This document shows, one piece after another, positions 52,025 to 61,160 of a DNA stretch of 64,000 nucleotides. Both the position numbers and the translations under genes were made by a program. The DNA is taken from positions 62,001 to 126,000 of the forward strand of contig JAKQEK010000253.1 in the NCBI GenBank assembly GCA_029558535.1, read 5' to 3'. The notes below the pieces were generated by a model. The model had not been told where the DNA came from and did no database searches. It was given only the letters and a program-made list of their open reading frames with translations. Positions within the stretch are counted from its first letter, which is position 1, and the number at the start of each line of letters is the position of its first letter. The stretch comes from Bacteroidota bacterium (GTDB lineage: Bacteria; Bacteroidota; Bacteroidia; Bacteroidales; ML635J-15).

Positions 52025-53710
52025 TCACGTCTTTTTAAAAGTGAAAGTTATACCATCCTCAGTTTTTCTTGTCATAGTATTGCCTTCAACAGTGTAAGAT
52101 TCTCCTCCACCCGAAACATAAGTAAAGGTAATTGTATTTCCTGACAATTTCCACGTTCCTTTTGTACCTCCAATATAATTACCACTATTGATAGGATTAT
52201 AATCTTCCTGATATGTCCCATCAGCATTTATTGTAAATCTGTGATAATTTACTAGTCTTTGTCCGTCAGATCTGCTGACAAATTCATATACACCAACAAC
52301 ATTAACGGGTTTTGGTTTTATATTGTCCTTATCCTTATCCTTATCCTTATCCTTGTCCTTGTCCTTGTCCTTGTCCTTGTCCTTGTCCTTGTCCTTATCT
52401 TTATCCGTACCTTCAACACATAAGTTTATTTCACCAACGTTAATTTCCGTTTTTTTATCAGGATTTGAAATTTCTTTTTGAACTTTAGAATCGCCAATAC
52501 TTATTGTGAGTGTCGAGTTTTTAACAGTGCTAGGAATAGACAGCTCAAAATTTCCGTCTTTTGTGTACATATTTGAAAATTCCGGTTCACCCCAGGTAAG
52601 ATTTGCCTGACCTCCGGTGTTTTTGTCATCACAGCCTGTAATTGTTCCACTTATCATGGTCATTGCAGGTACAGAAATGTCTAGGACTACGGTTTCTTTA
52701 TCTTTCAAGGGGCCGGCATTTAGTTTTATTTCAAAACCTTTATAATTCATACCAACAACAAAATTCTGTCCTGCAGGAACCTGTGCTGAATAATTTCCAT
52801 CATTGTCAGTAACGGCAGTAGTTTGAAATACTTTAACGCTTTGCCCTTTGATTGGTCTGCCGCTGCGGTCAATAACTTTCCCTTTTACAGTACCTGTCGA
52901 TTTTTCAGGAACCCCAATAGCCCATGAACTAAAATGTTTTGTTTTTGCAAGATAATAACTGCCTTGTTTTCTGGCAATTGACTCAAATTTCCATAAACCG
53001 CTTTCTTCGTCGTATGAATACATTTCCATTTCTTCCGGCATATAATCCCTGTCTTCGTATGGAATTGCAACTTTGATGTTAGCATCAGCTTTTAGGCTTA
53101 CCGGTCCTCTGTTGTCTGATAATTCAATAAACATTAAACCATATGCGAATAAAATAATTTCCTCATCATTTTTATTTAGACCTTTTAAGTTTTCTCCTGG
53201 CACTAAATTACCAAAACTATAATCGTTTGACGGAATTAGTGAAAAATTTGCATTTATATTTGTTTCATTAGACTTTATCGAACCAGGAGCCAATACTAAA
53301 GAAGACCCATCAGCCAGCTTTAATTCACCTCCTTGTGATACAGAAATTCTTGAACCGGCACCAAATCCATCTTTAGTATTACCGTGTGGCATCATGGCTA
53401 TTTGTATCTGATTTATTTCTTCCGGTTTAGAAACTAGAATTGAATTGTTGTAATAATTTTCTTTTTCAAAATTTACAATTATTTGTTTATCTGTTGGTTC
53501 TAAAGCATCGAAAAGAAAACTACCGGTTTCTGATGTAGTGAACAGTTTTCCGTTTACACTTACTTTAACTCCTTTAAGCGGATAGTTATTGTTGTCTGTA
53601 ACAACTCCAGAAATGGTCATTGTTTCATTTTTTTTATTCTGTAGGAAATTGCATGCTGTAAGCATTGTCAAAAATGCCAGACTAATTACTATTAAAAGTT
53701 TTGTTTTCAT
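52025..53710 (-). CDS. lipoprotein with carboxypeptidase-regulatory-like repeats and (Asp-Lys)n tract
   Basis: 561 residues, lipobox LTAC. Several carboxypeptidase-regulatory/peptidase-associated-like beta domains (ISGVVTDNNNYPLKGVKVSVNGK; TVKGKVIDRSGRPIKGQSVKV; ISGTITGC) flank a larger central domain, then a linker of about thirteen Asp-Lys pairs, then a C-terminal lipocalin-like domain (YEFVSRSDGQ ... GTWKLSGNTITFTY ... EGNTMTRKT). Its start overlaps the end of the upstream lipase gene by 29 bases, so the two are co-expressed. Cell-surface display is likely. Confidence 0.85.
   Translation of the reverse strand: MKTKLLIVISLAFLTMLTACNFLQNKKNETMTISGVVTDNNNYPLKGVKVSVNGKLFTTSETGSFLFDALEPTDKQIIVNFEKENYYNNSILVSKPEEINQIQIAMMPHGNTKDGFGAGSRISVSQGGELKLADGSSLVLAPGSIKSNETNINANFSLIPSNDYSFGNLVPGENLKGLNKNDEEIILFAYGLMFIELSDNRGPVSLKADANIKVAIPYEDRDYMPEEMEMYSYDEESGLWKFESIARKQGSYYLAKTKHFSSWAIGVPEKSTGTVKGKVIDRSGRPIKGQSVKVFQTTAVTDNDGNYSAQVPAGQNFVVGMNYKGFEIKLNAGPLKDKETVVLDISVPAMTMISGTITGCDDKNTGGQANLTWGEPEFSNMYTKDGNFELSIPSTVKNSTLTISIGDSKVQKEISNPDKKTEINVGEINLCVEGTDKDKDKDKDKDKDKDKDKDKDKDKDKDNIKPKPVNVVGVYEFVSRSDGQRLVNYHRFTINADGTYQEDYNPINSGNYIGGTKGTWKLSGNTITFTYVSGGGESYTVEGNTMTRKTEDGITFTFKKT
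52325..52408 (-). repeat. hexanucleotide tandem repeat encoding (Asp-Lys)n
   Basis: Fourteen hexamers of the type GTCCTT/ATCCTT, the last two imperfect (ATCTTT and ATCCGT). Because the unit is six bases, copy number changes keep the frame and would vary linker length. Confidence 0.85.
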
Positions 53711-56033
53711 TGTTTTTTCTTTTTTTTCTTATTATTAAAATTACTATCACAACTATGACTATTATTATGAAAACAGCACCAATGCCGATTATAATGAAAC
53801 CTATCAGCATATCTGAGCTATCTTCTGAAACTGATTGACTAGCCGATTTTTTTGTCTTATCAGGATTTGCATCTTCGTTTATGTCATCTTCGTTAATTCC
53901 ATCATCTTCTTTAATGATTTCGTCAAGATCTATGCACCAGTCAGGTTTTTTAAATTTTGTTTCTTCTATTTTTTTACCTGAAACTACTACTGCTTGTTTA
54001 TTTGAAATTACAACAGGTTTATATCCAGGGTTAATATCAGTACTTATTTCCATCTTTCCTTCAAGACCATAAATTTTAATTTCATCAGAGTTTTCTATTG
54101 CGAATTCAGTATCTAATCCTCTTATATAAGCCAGGGGACTAAAAACATGTACACCATCCTTCATGATGCCATAATTTCTGTTGTGTAAACTAACAATAAA
54201 ATGACTTCCGTCTGATTTTGTACTTTTGAAGATAGCTTTACCCCTGAACATTCTGATTTCCATTTGATGTGGACTGCAATTTTGTATATATATTTCTGAG
54301 TTTTCTTCCAAAAATATTGATCCCCATATTACATTACCGGCTTTTAAATGAATTATAGCAGTTCCTTCTTTTGTAATTATTGCATCAGTTAAGCTGAATT
54401 TTAACGGGAATGTCTTTATTTGTTCTTCAACGAAATCATCTCCTTTAAAATATCCTCTATAAACTTCTCCTTTTGATGCTTTTGAAAGTTCAGGATATAC
54501 CATTATGTTTCGTTCCTGTTTAATATCTGTTTCCAACCAGTGTAGAATCTGTTTTTCTACATCAGGATGGTCAGTTAAAGCAAACCCACTTGATAAGTCC
54601 GAAGAATGGGGAACATCATAGAGTACATAAGAAGCCACCATATTTAGATGTGCTGAATTTGACCAAACGACATAATCCCATGGAACAGTATATATGTTTC
54701 CAAATTGAATGCCTTTTACTAAATGTGTCCCGCTCGCTTCTCCCGAATTTAATCTTTTTAAAAATGAACTATTCTCCTTAAGTTGTTGAATACCAATTTT
54801 ATGCGTGTTATACCATGATGCACCCTGTTTTCCAGCCCAATATCCAATCCAATCATAAAAATTGTCATCATTTCCTACTCCGTGATGTGGTGTGCCAACA
54901 GTTATTAATTTTCTTACGTTATTGTCATAAATCCTGCTTTGAACATATTGCCTTGCTATCAATCCGCCCATCGAGTGACAAATAAGATCTACCTTTTTGA
55001 CTTTTATGGCGACTTTATCGAAATATTCTTGTATATTTTGTTTTAACAATCTGGATTGATCCTCAATCGAACCGGCTCCTGCATGGTAATTATGAGTAAA
55101 TGTGAAATATCCTTTGTTCCCTAAATTGCCGCTCATCTTAGACCAAGTACCTGCTGTACCCAAAAACCCGTGAATGAAAAATATGGGCGTTCTGCAAACA
55201 TTTACTATTACAGTATCAGTTACATATTTATCTTTATGATTACTATATGTAACTACTAATGCAACCGGAATAGTCTTTTTATATTGATAATCATAATTAT
55301 TTTGATCCCTTTTTACTTGTTTTGACTCTGAATATTTATCCCAGTTTTTCTGCGAAATGTACTTTGGTGGATAATATCTTATTGTTGCATATCCGGATTC
55401 ATCAAGTGGAACATTAAAGGAATGTTCGTCTGAATTGTTGAAGTTTTTTCCTCTGATATTTCCAAATTTAGGATTAGTGACTCTTACTGATTTGTTTCCA
55501 GGGTAGTTAAGGTACAGCTCTAAATACGAAACGCCGTCTGTTGCAACTGTATTATATTCTATCTTTCCATTGGTTTCGTACTTTGTTTCAAACATTGTCG
55601 AATCTATATTAACATATTTTATAAGATCGACTTTTACTTTACAAGCTTGATTGCTATAATAATTATGAGATCCGTTAACTGTAATAATGAATGATTTAAA
55701 TGAAGAATCCTGATTATATCTGCTAAAATACTGGTCATATTTAAATATTACGTTTGGTTGCCCTTTGTCAATTACAGTTACCCATACATCATATTTGTTC
55801 TTGCATACAACAGTAATACCTTCACATTTTCCCGAAACAACTGTAAACACAAGAGAGGTGCTGTCCAACAAGCTTTTGTTAAATTCCAAGCTCTGTCCAC
55901 CCTTTTCATTGTCACCAGTGCCAAAATTTTCAACATATCCAAAATGTTTTCGAATCTGTACTTTCTTTGTTTGAGCAGATATAATAAATGTAGTTGCCAA
56001 AAGAATTGTTAAGGCAGATAATAGTCTTTTCAT
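53682..56033 (-). CDS. exported lipase/esterase-like alpha/beta hydrolase fused to FecR-like domain with C-terminal membrane anchor
   Basis: 783 residues: signal peptide (ending near IISAQ), a beta-rich N-region, an alpha/beta hydrolase domain from about 285 with HGFLGTAGTW (288-297) and nucleophile elbow CHSMGGL, Ser354, like PGAP1/EstA-type lipases; around 560-700 a FecR-like domain (AYIRGLDTEFAIEN ... ISNKQAVVVSGKK); an acidic linker and a C-terminal helix (SDMLIGFIIIGIGAVFIIIVIVV) followed by basic residues. The combination suggests an envelope-bound hydrolase with a signalling-type module. A divergent ECF sigma gene lies 364 bases away. Promoter at 56142-56170. Confidence 0.85.
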   Translation of the reverse strand: MKRLLSALTILLATTFIISAQTKKVQIRKHFGYVENFGTGDNEKGGQSLEFNKSLLDSTSLVFTVVSGKCEGITVVCKNKYDVWVTVIDKGQPNVIFKYDQYFSRYNQDSSFKSFIITVNGSHNYYSNQACKVKVDLIKYVNIDSTMFETKYETNGKIEYNTVATDGVSYLELYLNYPGNKSVRVTNPKFGNIRGKNFNNSDEHSFNVPLDESGYATIRYYPPKYISQKNWDKYSESKQVKRDQNNYDYQYKKTIPVALVVTYSNHKDKYVTDTVIVNVCRTPIFFIHGFLGTAGTWSKMSGNLGNKGYFTFTHNYHAGAGSIEDQSRLLKQNIQEYFDKVAIKVKKVDLICHSMGGLIARQYVQSRIYDNNVRKLITVGTPHHGVGNDDNFYDWIGYWAGKQGASWYNTHKIGIQQLKENSSFLKRLNSGEASGTHLVKGIQFGNIYTVPWDYVVWSNSAHLNMVASYVLYDVPHSSDLSSGFALTDHPDVEKQILHWLETDIKQERNIMVYPELSKASKGEVYRGYFKGDDFVEEQIKTFPLKFSLTDAIITKEGTAIIHLKAGNVIWGSIFLEENSEIYIQNCSPHQMEIRMFRGKAIFKSTKSDGSHFIVSLHNRNYGIMKDGVHVFSPLAYIRGLDTEFAIENSDEIKIYGLEGKMEISTDINPGYKPVVISNKQAVVVSGKKIEETKFKKPDWCIDLDEIIKEDDGINEDDINEDANPDKTKKSASQSVSEDSSDMLIGFIIIGIGAVFIIIVIVVIVILIIRKKRKNNENKTFNSN

Positions 56034-56396
56034 AAAAGAAATATGTTTTTATTTGTAATTATTTATCAATTTTGAAATACTGTTTCTTATTGTGCAATCC
56101 ACTTGATAAATTTTTAATAGTGCTATTTTAAAAAAGCTTTACAAAGATATTTTAAAATATTTATTTACAAAATATTAGGCAGTTTTTTTTCGTAATTAAG
56201 GATTTTACTACTTGCATTGCTATGTGTTTGAGTTTTATTATGTTTGTTTTAAAATTGATTAAAAAATGAATCTGCTGGCTATTAAATCATATTATTAGGC
56301 TAAATTTTTGCATGTGGGGTAGTGATTTGTAATAAAAATCCGTTATTATTATAAGTTCATACAACTTTTTGATATGACAACTGCACTTTAAGTTAA
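56034..56396. other. divergent intergenic region
   Basis: No gene seen. Holds the minus-strand promoter of the lipase operon; a convincing plus-strand promoter for the sigma factor was not found, which fits an ECF-dependent promoter of unknown sequence. Confidence 0.55.
56142..56170 (-). promoter_or_regulatory. promoter of the lipase-lipoprotein operon
   Basis: On the minus strand TTG (56170-56168), 18 bases, TATCTTTG (56149-56142). Leaves about a 100-base leader before the ATG at 56033. Confidence 0.5.
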
Positions 56397-56924
56397 ATGG
56401 AAACACAAAACCTGCAGATATTGATAGAAGGATGTCTAAAAAATGACAGAAATTCGCAAAAACAGATTTATGATTTGTACAAAAATGCAATGTATTCGGT
56501 TTGTTTGAGAATCTGTGCTGATTGTGACGATGCTAAAGATGCTTTGCAGGAGGGTTTTGTTGAAGTTTTTAAGTGTATAAATGCTTTTCGTTCAGAGTCC
56601 AGTCTGGGTGCCTGGATAAAGACAATTATGGTAAGAAGGGCAATTCGGAAACTTAAAAAACTCAAATTTGAAAAATTCCCTGCAAATCTTCATGAACCGA
56701 TTGAATTTGAGTCGGATATAAGCGGAGAGGAGTTGCATAAAGCAATTCTAATGCTTGATGAAGGATATCGCAGTGTTTTTGTGTTATATGAAGTAGAAGG
56801 ATATTCGCATCAGGAAATTTCCCGAATCTTGAAAATAAGCGAAGGAACCTCAAAGTCCCAACTACATTACGCAAAGAAAAAGTTGCAGTTAATCTTACAA
56901 AAAATATATGGCTATGAAAGATAA
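56397..56924 (+). CDS. ECF-type RNA polymerase sigma factor
   Basis: 175 residues. Region 2 (YDLYKNAMYSVCLRICADCDDAKDALQEGFVEVF ... FRSESSLGAWIKTIMVRRAI) and region 4 (RSVFVLYEVEGYSHQEISRILKISEGTSKSQLHYAKKKL) are complete with no extra domains. Ends inside the next gene (17-base overlap), which is the usual place of the anti-sigma factor. Confidence 0.95.
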   Translation: METQNLQILIEGCLKNDRNSQKQIYDLYKNAMYSVCLRICADCDDAKDALQEGFVEVFKCINAFRSESSLGAWIKTIMVRRAIRKLKKLKFEKFPANLHEPIEFESDISGEELHKAILMLDEGYRSVFVLYEVEGYSHQEISRILKISEGTSKSQLHYAKKKLQLILQKIYGYER

Positions 56925-58098
56925 TAAACTAAATAAAGCAATTACAGATTTGCCGGTATTCGAAGCTCCGGATGTATGGCCGATGATTGTAAAAGAATTG
57001 TCTTCTGATTCAGATAGAAAATATTTCTTTATTGCTCTTTTTCTTATTTTGTCATTAGGTCTGGCTTTGTCTTTAGTAAATATTAGTAGTGGAACCAATC
57101 AAAGATATTATCAATCTGAAATTAACCAGCCAATTGATGACTATATTAGTTATAATAGCTTAGGTGAAAATATCGAAGTGATTTCTCCGGTTTATACCGA
57201 AAATAATTCATTTGATGCAGAAGAAAATCAGGAATTTGTTAATGACAACGAAATTTTAATTCCACAAAATATTGTTAAAGAGATTACAACAATTGATTAT
57301 ACTAATACATTTGAAAATTTAGGAATATTTGGTTATAAAAGCATATTGTTGATTGTCGAGAAAGGCGAAAACCTTGTAAATAATCCTTCGTTTGAAGAGT
57401 TTACAATTTGTCCGAAAGGAATTGTCGGAAAACCAGAGAAGAAGCTTATTCCACATTGGGATGTTCCCAGCAAAGGAACCCCTGATTATTTTAACTCGTG
57501 CTGTGATGGAGAAGCCGGAGTTCCTCAGAATTTTGCAGGAAAGATGTTTGCCAGGACAGGTAAAGGGTACTGTGGAATAATTCTTCGACAAAACTTTACA
57601 AGAGACAACAAAATTACAGGAGAAAAACCGCTGATTTATCGTGAATATATTCAAACTGAACTTAAGTCTGAATTAGTTCAGGGAAAAAAATACAGGATCA
57701 GATTTTATGTGTGCAATTCTTCAAATTCAAGATTCGCAGTAGATGCGATCGGAGCATGTGTTACAACGGAAAAGGTAAAATTAAATACTAAAGAGGTAAT
57801 GGAATTGATCCCTATTGTTGAAAATCCGTCAGGTCAATTTCTTACTAATCAGTCATCTTGGGTTGTGATTGAAGGCATTTATCAGGCTCAGGGAGGAGAG
57901 AAATTTTTGACAATCGGGAATTTTTATAACAATTATTCTACTAATTACATTATGCAAAATGGTAATTCTAAATTTAATTATGCTTACTATTATATTGATG
58001 ATGTAAGTGTTTATGAAGTGGAAGAAATGTTTGAAACAAGGTTGATTACTGATAGTATTGTGGAAGCAGAAAATTATTGTCAGAATACCGATTTTTAG
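56908..58098 (+). CDS. single-pass membrane protein with extracytoplasmic galactose-binding-like domain, probable anti-sigma partner
   Basis: 396 residues: short cytoplasmic head (about 1-40, DLPVFEAPDVWPMIVKELSS), one membrane helix (about 44-64), an acidic linker and a C-terminal beta domain of about 230 residues (NLVNNPSFEEF ... GKMFARTGKGYCGIILRQNF ... YYIDDVSVYEVEE), a pattern seen in Bacteroidota galactose-binding-like domains often attached to OmpA proteins. No HxxxCxxC zinc anti-sigma motif. Start at 56908 or 56914 overlaps the sigma gene, so it is the likely anti-sigma factor or sensor. Confidence 0.8.
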   Translation: MAMKDNKLNKAITDLPVFEAPDVWPMIVKELSSDSDRKYFFIALFLILSLGLALSLVNISSGTNQRYYQSEINQPIDDYISYNSLGENIEVISPVYTENNSFDAEENQEFVNDNEILIPQNIVKEITTIDYTNTFENLGIFGYKSILLIVEKGENLVNNPSFEEFTICPKGIVGKPEKKLIPHWDVPSKGTPDYFNSCCDGEAGVPQNFAGKMFARTGKGYCGIILRQNFTRDNKITGEKPLIYREYIQTELKSELVQGKKYRIRFYVCNSSNSRFAVDAIGACVTTEKVKLNTKEVMELIPIVENPSGQFLTNQSSWVVIEGIYQAQGGEKFLTIGNFYNNYSTNYIMQNGNSKFNYAYYYIDDVSVYEVEEMFETRLITDSIVEAENYCQNTDF

Positions 58099-58140
58099 TA
58101 AATCTTTTTAAATCATATAACTTCGAATGTAAAGATTTTG

Positions 58141-58148
58141 TATATTTG
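58141..58148 (+). promoter_or_regulatory. -7 box before the YceI-like gene
   Basis: TATATTTG, followed 28 bases later by the ATG at 58177. Confidence 0.45.
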
Positions 58149-58176
58149 CAGAAATCAACCAATTAATTTATTTAAT

Positions 58177-58857
58177 ATGAGAAAAAATACAATTATTTAT
58201 CTGCTAATGTGTCTTGTGGTAATTATTTGTAACGGTTGCTCAGGTAATGGTACTTCTGAAAAGAATAAACCAGTAATCCGGGTTACCAAGACTTATAATC
58301 TAAACACAGAATTGAGTAGTCTGAATTGGATTAGAAATGTTGATTATATTCACATTACTAAAAAGGTCAAGGTGTTTGGCGTATATGCTGACGTTAGTCT
58401 TGATAATGTTCAGTTGGAAACTTCCGGGGAATCGAAATTGACTGGTGGTAGCATAGTGGTTATTGATAATAAAATTGAATCGGGAATTGTGGAAATTGAC
58501 TTATCATTGACCCGTTTTTACAGCGATGAAGAAGAAAGCTTTTTTGTTAATGAAACCTATCCTCCTGCTAAATTAATGATTCAGAGTTTTGCAAAAGACA
58601 GTGTTTCTGATAATCATTACATAGCTAAAGGAACCGTTACAATAAATGAAAAAACCACAGATATAGAATTTCCAGTAGAAATAAATATTGATGATAATTC
58701 AAATCTGTTTTTCAAGGCAAATTACCAGATACAGACTTCCGATTGGCAAATATTAAAACAACCAAAACCTGAGAATGTTAATTATGATAGAATTAATTTC
58801 AGCTTTGATTTGGTGTTTGATAATGTTGTGGAAAAAACTGACACAGTTAGTTTTTAG
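58177..58857 (+). CDS. YceI-like lipoprotein
   Basis: 226 residues with lipobox CNGCSG. The lipocalin-like YceI pattern is seen: LSSLNWIRNVDYIHITKKVKVFGVY, SIVVIDNKIESGIVEIDL, YPPAKLMIQSF, KGTVTINEKTTDIEFPVEI and the ending RINFSFDLVF. YceI-type proteins bind hydrophobic molecules such as isoprenoids in the periplasm. Start at 58177, after the -7 box; a frame from 58138 would start inside the promoter. Confidence 0.9.
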   Translation: MRKNTIIYLLMCLVVIICNGCSGNGTSEKNKPVIRVTKTYNLNTELSSLNWIRNVDYIHITKKVKVFGVYADVSLDNVQLETSGESKLTGGSIVVIDNKIESGIVEIDLSLTRFYSDEEESFFVNETYPPAKLMIQSFAKDSVSDNHYIAKGTVTINEKTTDIEFPVEINIDDNSNLFFKANYQIQTSDWQILKQPKPENVNYDRINFSFDLVFDNVVEKTDTVSF

Positions 58858-58942
58858 TTATTAAAGTTTCACAATTTAATTTTGACAATTCGCCACAGAA
58901 ATAAGCATTGAAAATTTACTTTTTTTTTGCAATCTTTCTCTG

Positions 58943-58964
58943 CCCCAAGCCCTAAGCCCTAAGG
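58943..58964. repeat. short telomere-like repeat
   Basis: CCCCAAGCCCTAAGCCCTAA then GG; three units of CCCTAAG-like sequence in the intergenic region before the pseudouridine synthase. No role is apparent. Confidence 0.4.
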
Positions 58965-59044
58965 ACAAATAGGCTGGTAATAAAAATTAATTTCATATAA
59001 AGCTAAATAGTTACTATTATTTGTAACTTGCACAAAATTTTATC

Positions 59045-59974
59045 ATGGATACTTTAAATACGGATAGACCTAAGTCCGGTAAAGATAATACGAAGAAGTC
59101 TTTTAATGCCGGTATTACTCAATTTTTGGTTGATGAAGAGTGTCGTTTATTAGAATTTCTCATGAAGAAGTTTCCTGAAAAAAGTAGAAACAAACTTAAG
59201 TCCTGGCTTAAAAATAAAAATGTAGAGATTAGTAATTCTGTTGAGACATCTGCTACAAAAAAACTATCAATTGGAGATAAAGTTGAAGTTTTTCAGGGAA
59301 GAATTCATGAGAGAAAAGATTTGTGTGGTATTAAGATATTTTATGAGGATGATTATATTATTGTTATTGAAAAGCCTTGTGGAGTTTTGTCGGTTCCGGC
59401 ATATAAAGAAGAACATACAAGTGCATACAATATTTTATCTGACTATGTAAAAAGAAAAAACAATAGAAAGATATATCCTGTTCACAGGCTTGATGGCAGA
59501 GTTTCGGGTGTAATGATGTTTGCATTAAAACCCGATATTCAATTAATTTTAAAGGATAATTGGAAAGAAATGGTTTTTGAACGAAAGTACATAGCTGTAA
59601 CTTCCGGAGCATTAAAGAAAAAAGACGGAACAATTTCCTCATATCTGGCAGAAAATAAAATGTATAAAGTATATTCAACAAATGATACCGAAAAAGGCAA
59701 ATTAGCGATTACTAATTATAAAACTATTAAGACAATAAATAATTATTCTTTATTGGAAGTAAAACTAGACACAGGTCGAAAGAATCAAATCAGAGTACAA
59801 CTAAGTGATATTGGAGCTCCGATAGTAGGAGACGAAAAATATGGGTCTAATGAAAATCCTTTTGGGAGAATAGGTTTACATGCATGGATTTTAGGAGTTA
59901 TACATCCTGTTAGCAAGGAAAAGATGAGGTTTGAGAGTAAGATACCGGAGGAATTTCAGAAATTGTTCAAATAA
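59045..59974 (+). CDS. RluA family pseudouridine synthase
   Basis: 309 residues. N-terminal S4-like RNA-binding region (LEFLMKKFPEKSRNKLKSWLKNKNVEI), then the catalytic domain with HRLDGRVSG (Asp140 as nucleophile), where the usual HRLDRxTSG has G and R shifted, plus YIAVTSGALKKKDGTI, LLEVKLDTGRKNQIRVQLSDIGAPIVGD and LHAWILGVIHPVS. It probably modifies rRNA or tRNA. Overlaps the convergent amidohydrolase by eight bases. Confidence 0.93.
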   Translation: MDTLNTDRPKSGKDNTKKSFNAGITQFLVDEECRLLEFLMKKFPEKSRNKLKSWLKNKNVEISNSVETSATKKLSIGDKVEVFQGRIHERKDLCGIKIFYEDDYIIVIEKPCGVLSVPAYKEEHTSAYNILSDYVKRKNNRKIYPVHRLDGRVSGVMMFALKPDIQLILKDNWKEMVFERKYIAVTSGALKKKDGTISSYLAENKMYKVYSTNDTEKGKLAITNYKTIKTINNYSLLEVKLDTGRKNQIRVQLSDIGAPIVGDEKYGSNENPFGRIGLHAWILGVIHPVSKEKMRFESKIPEEFQKLFK

Positions 59975-61160
59975 TAACATCAGTAATTACTTTTTTCTTA
60001 AGATTGTCAATATGCACGTTGATAAATCCTTGTTCAAAATCATTTGTACAATATGCAGCAACGAATTCATCAAGACTAATTTTTTGACCTGAAACGGGAG
60101 GGAAGAGACTATCTTGTATAGCTCCGGCTATTCCGGTAGGCATTCCGTCAGAGCCAAAGATTAAGTCTTTTCCGGGAACAAATCCGGCACTGTCAATTAG
60201 CATTCTGAACGGATTGTTGGTTTCACAGTAATGTTGAGTCAATCTGTCAGAATATATTACAGAATCCATATTAAAATTAGGTTGCATACTCAATATTAAT
60301 CCAAGATCTTTAGCAATAAATGCTTGCTTTTTTGTTATAAATTGAGCGTGTTCCAATCGAACTTTAATATCCGAACTTCTTTTTAGGATTTTACTTAATG
60401 AACTTAGTACTTGCTCTATTGCAATATCTCCAATACAATGAATAGCAATATCTTTTTTAAACTCAGATATTTCTACAAGTTTATCTAAAAGATCTTTATC
60501 AGTATAAATTAATAATCCTTTTTCTGATGTTTTGTATCCGTATATTGCAGCACTTGAGGCTCCAATAGCTCCGTCTGTAAATAATTTAACTCCGCGACAC
60601 AAGTCCTTATATTTTTTTTGAAGATTAGGGTAAATGTCCGGGTTTGTCCATATTTCCGTATAAGCATAGAAGTCAATTTCAGACAGCAAGTTAAAAATAT
60701 TGTTTGATGCAACAAACATATCAGCAGTAAAACATACCCCAGCATTCAGGTTTTTTTTAAGTGCTAGGTCTAATGTGTTTTTATTAAAACTGAATAATTC
60801 GGATAAGTAGGCTAATATCTTTCTTAAATTTTTTTCGACCCAAATTTGATTGTTATTGTTTTCTACCCATTCGGAGTAGTCTTTGGATATTTCATATTCC
60901 GCTTTTTTATTGAAAACATATTTATGTAAAGAATTATTGCAAATAATAACAGGAGGTAGTGATTCTAATTCTGCTTCTGAAAAACTGTAAAAAGAATCGA
61001 ACCAACCTATTACAACATTTACATTTTCCGGCGCTAATTCTTTCAGTGTTTGTAAAGCCTTATTTTTGTTCTTTACGTAAAATAAATTTTCTGCGGTATT
61101 AAGTACAGAATAAGTAAATAGATGATTATGATTATCTTTAAGCAGTGGAATACGTGTCAT
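59967..61160 (-). CDS. amidohydrolase (YtcJ-like, metal-dependent)
   Basis: 397 residues. Metal motif DNHNHLF at the N-terminus; the core shows KLFTDGAIGASSAAIYG, AIHCIGDIAIEQVLSS, RLEHAQF and FGSDGMPTG, the metal and catalytic set of the Amidohydro_3/YtcJ group, cleaving N-C bonds in cyclic or aminoacyl substrates. The start is the ATG at 61160, which shares one base with the upstream stop (TGATG); a GTG at 61163 is an alternative. No signal peptide, so cytosolic. Confidence 0.88.
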   Translation of the reverse strand: MTRIPLLKDNHNHLFTYSVLNTAENLFYVKNKNKALQTLKELAPENVNVVIGWFDSFYSFSEAELESLPPVIICNNSLHKYVFNKKAEYEISKDYSEWVENNNNQIWVEKNLRKILAYLSELFSFNKNTLDLALKKNLNAGVCFTADMFVASNNIFNLLSEIDFYAYTEIWTNPDIYPNLQKKYKDLCRGVKLFTDGAIGASSAAIYGYKTSEKGLLIYTDKDLLDKLVEISEFKKDIAIHCIGDIAIEQVLSSLSKILKRSSDIKVRLEHAQFITKKQAFIAKDLGLILSMQPNFNMDSVIYSDRLTQHYCETNNPFRMLIDSAGFVPGKDLIFGSDGMPTGIAGAIQDSLFPPVSGQKISLDEFVAAYCTNDFEQGFINVHIDNLKKKVITDVII

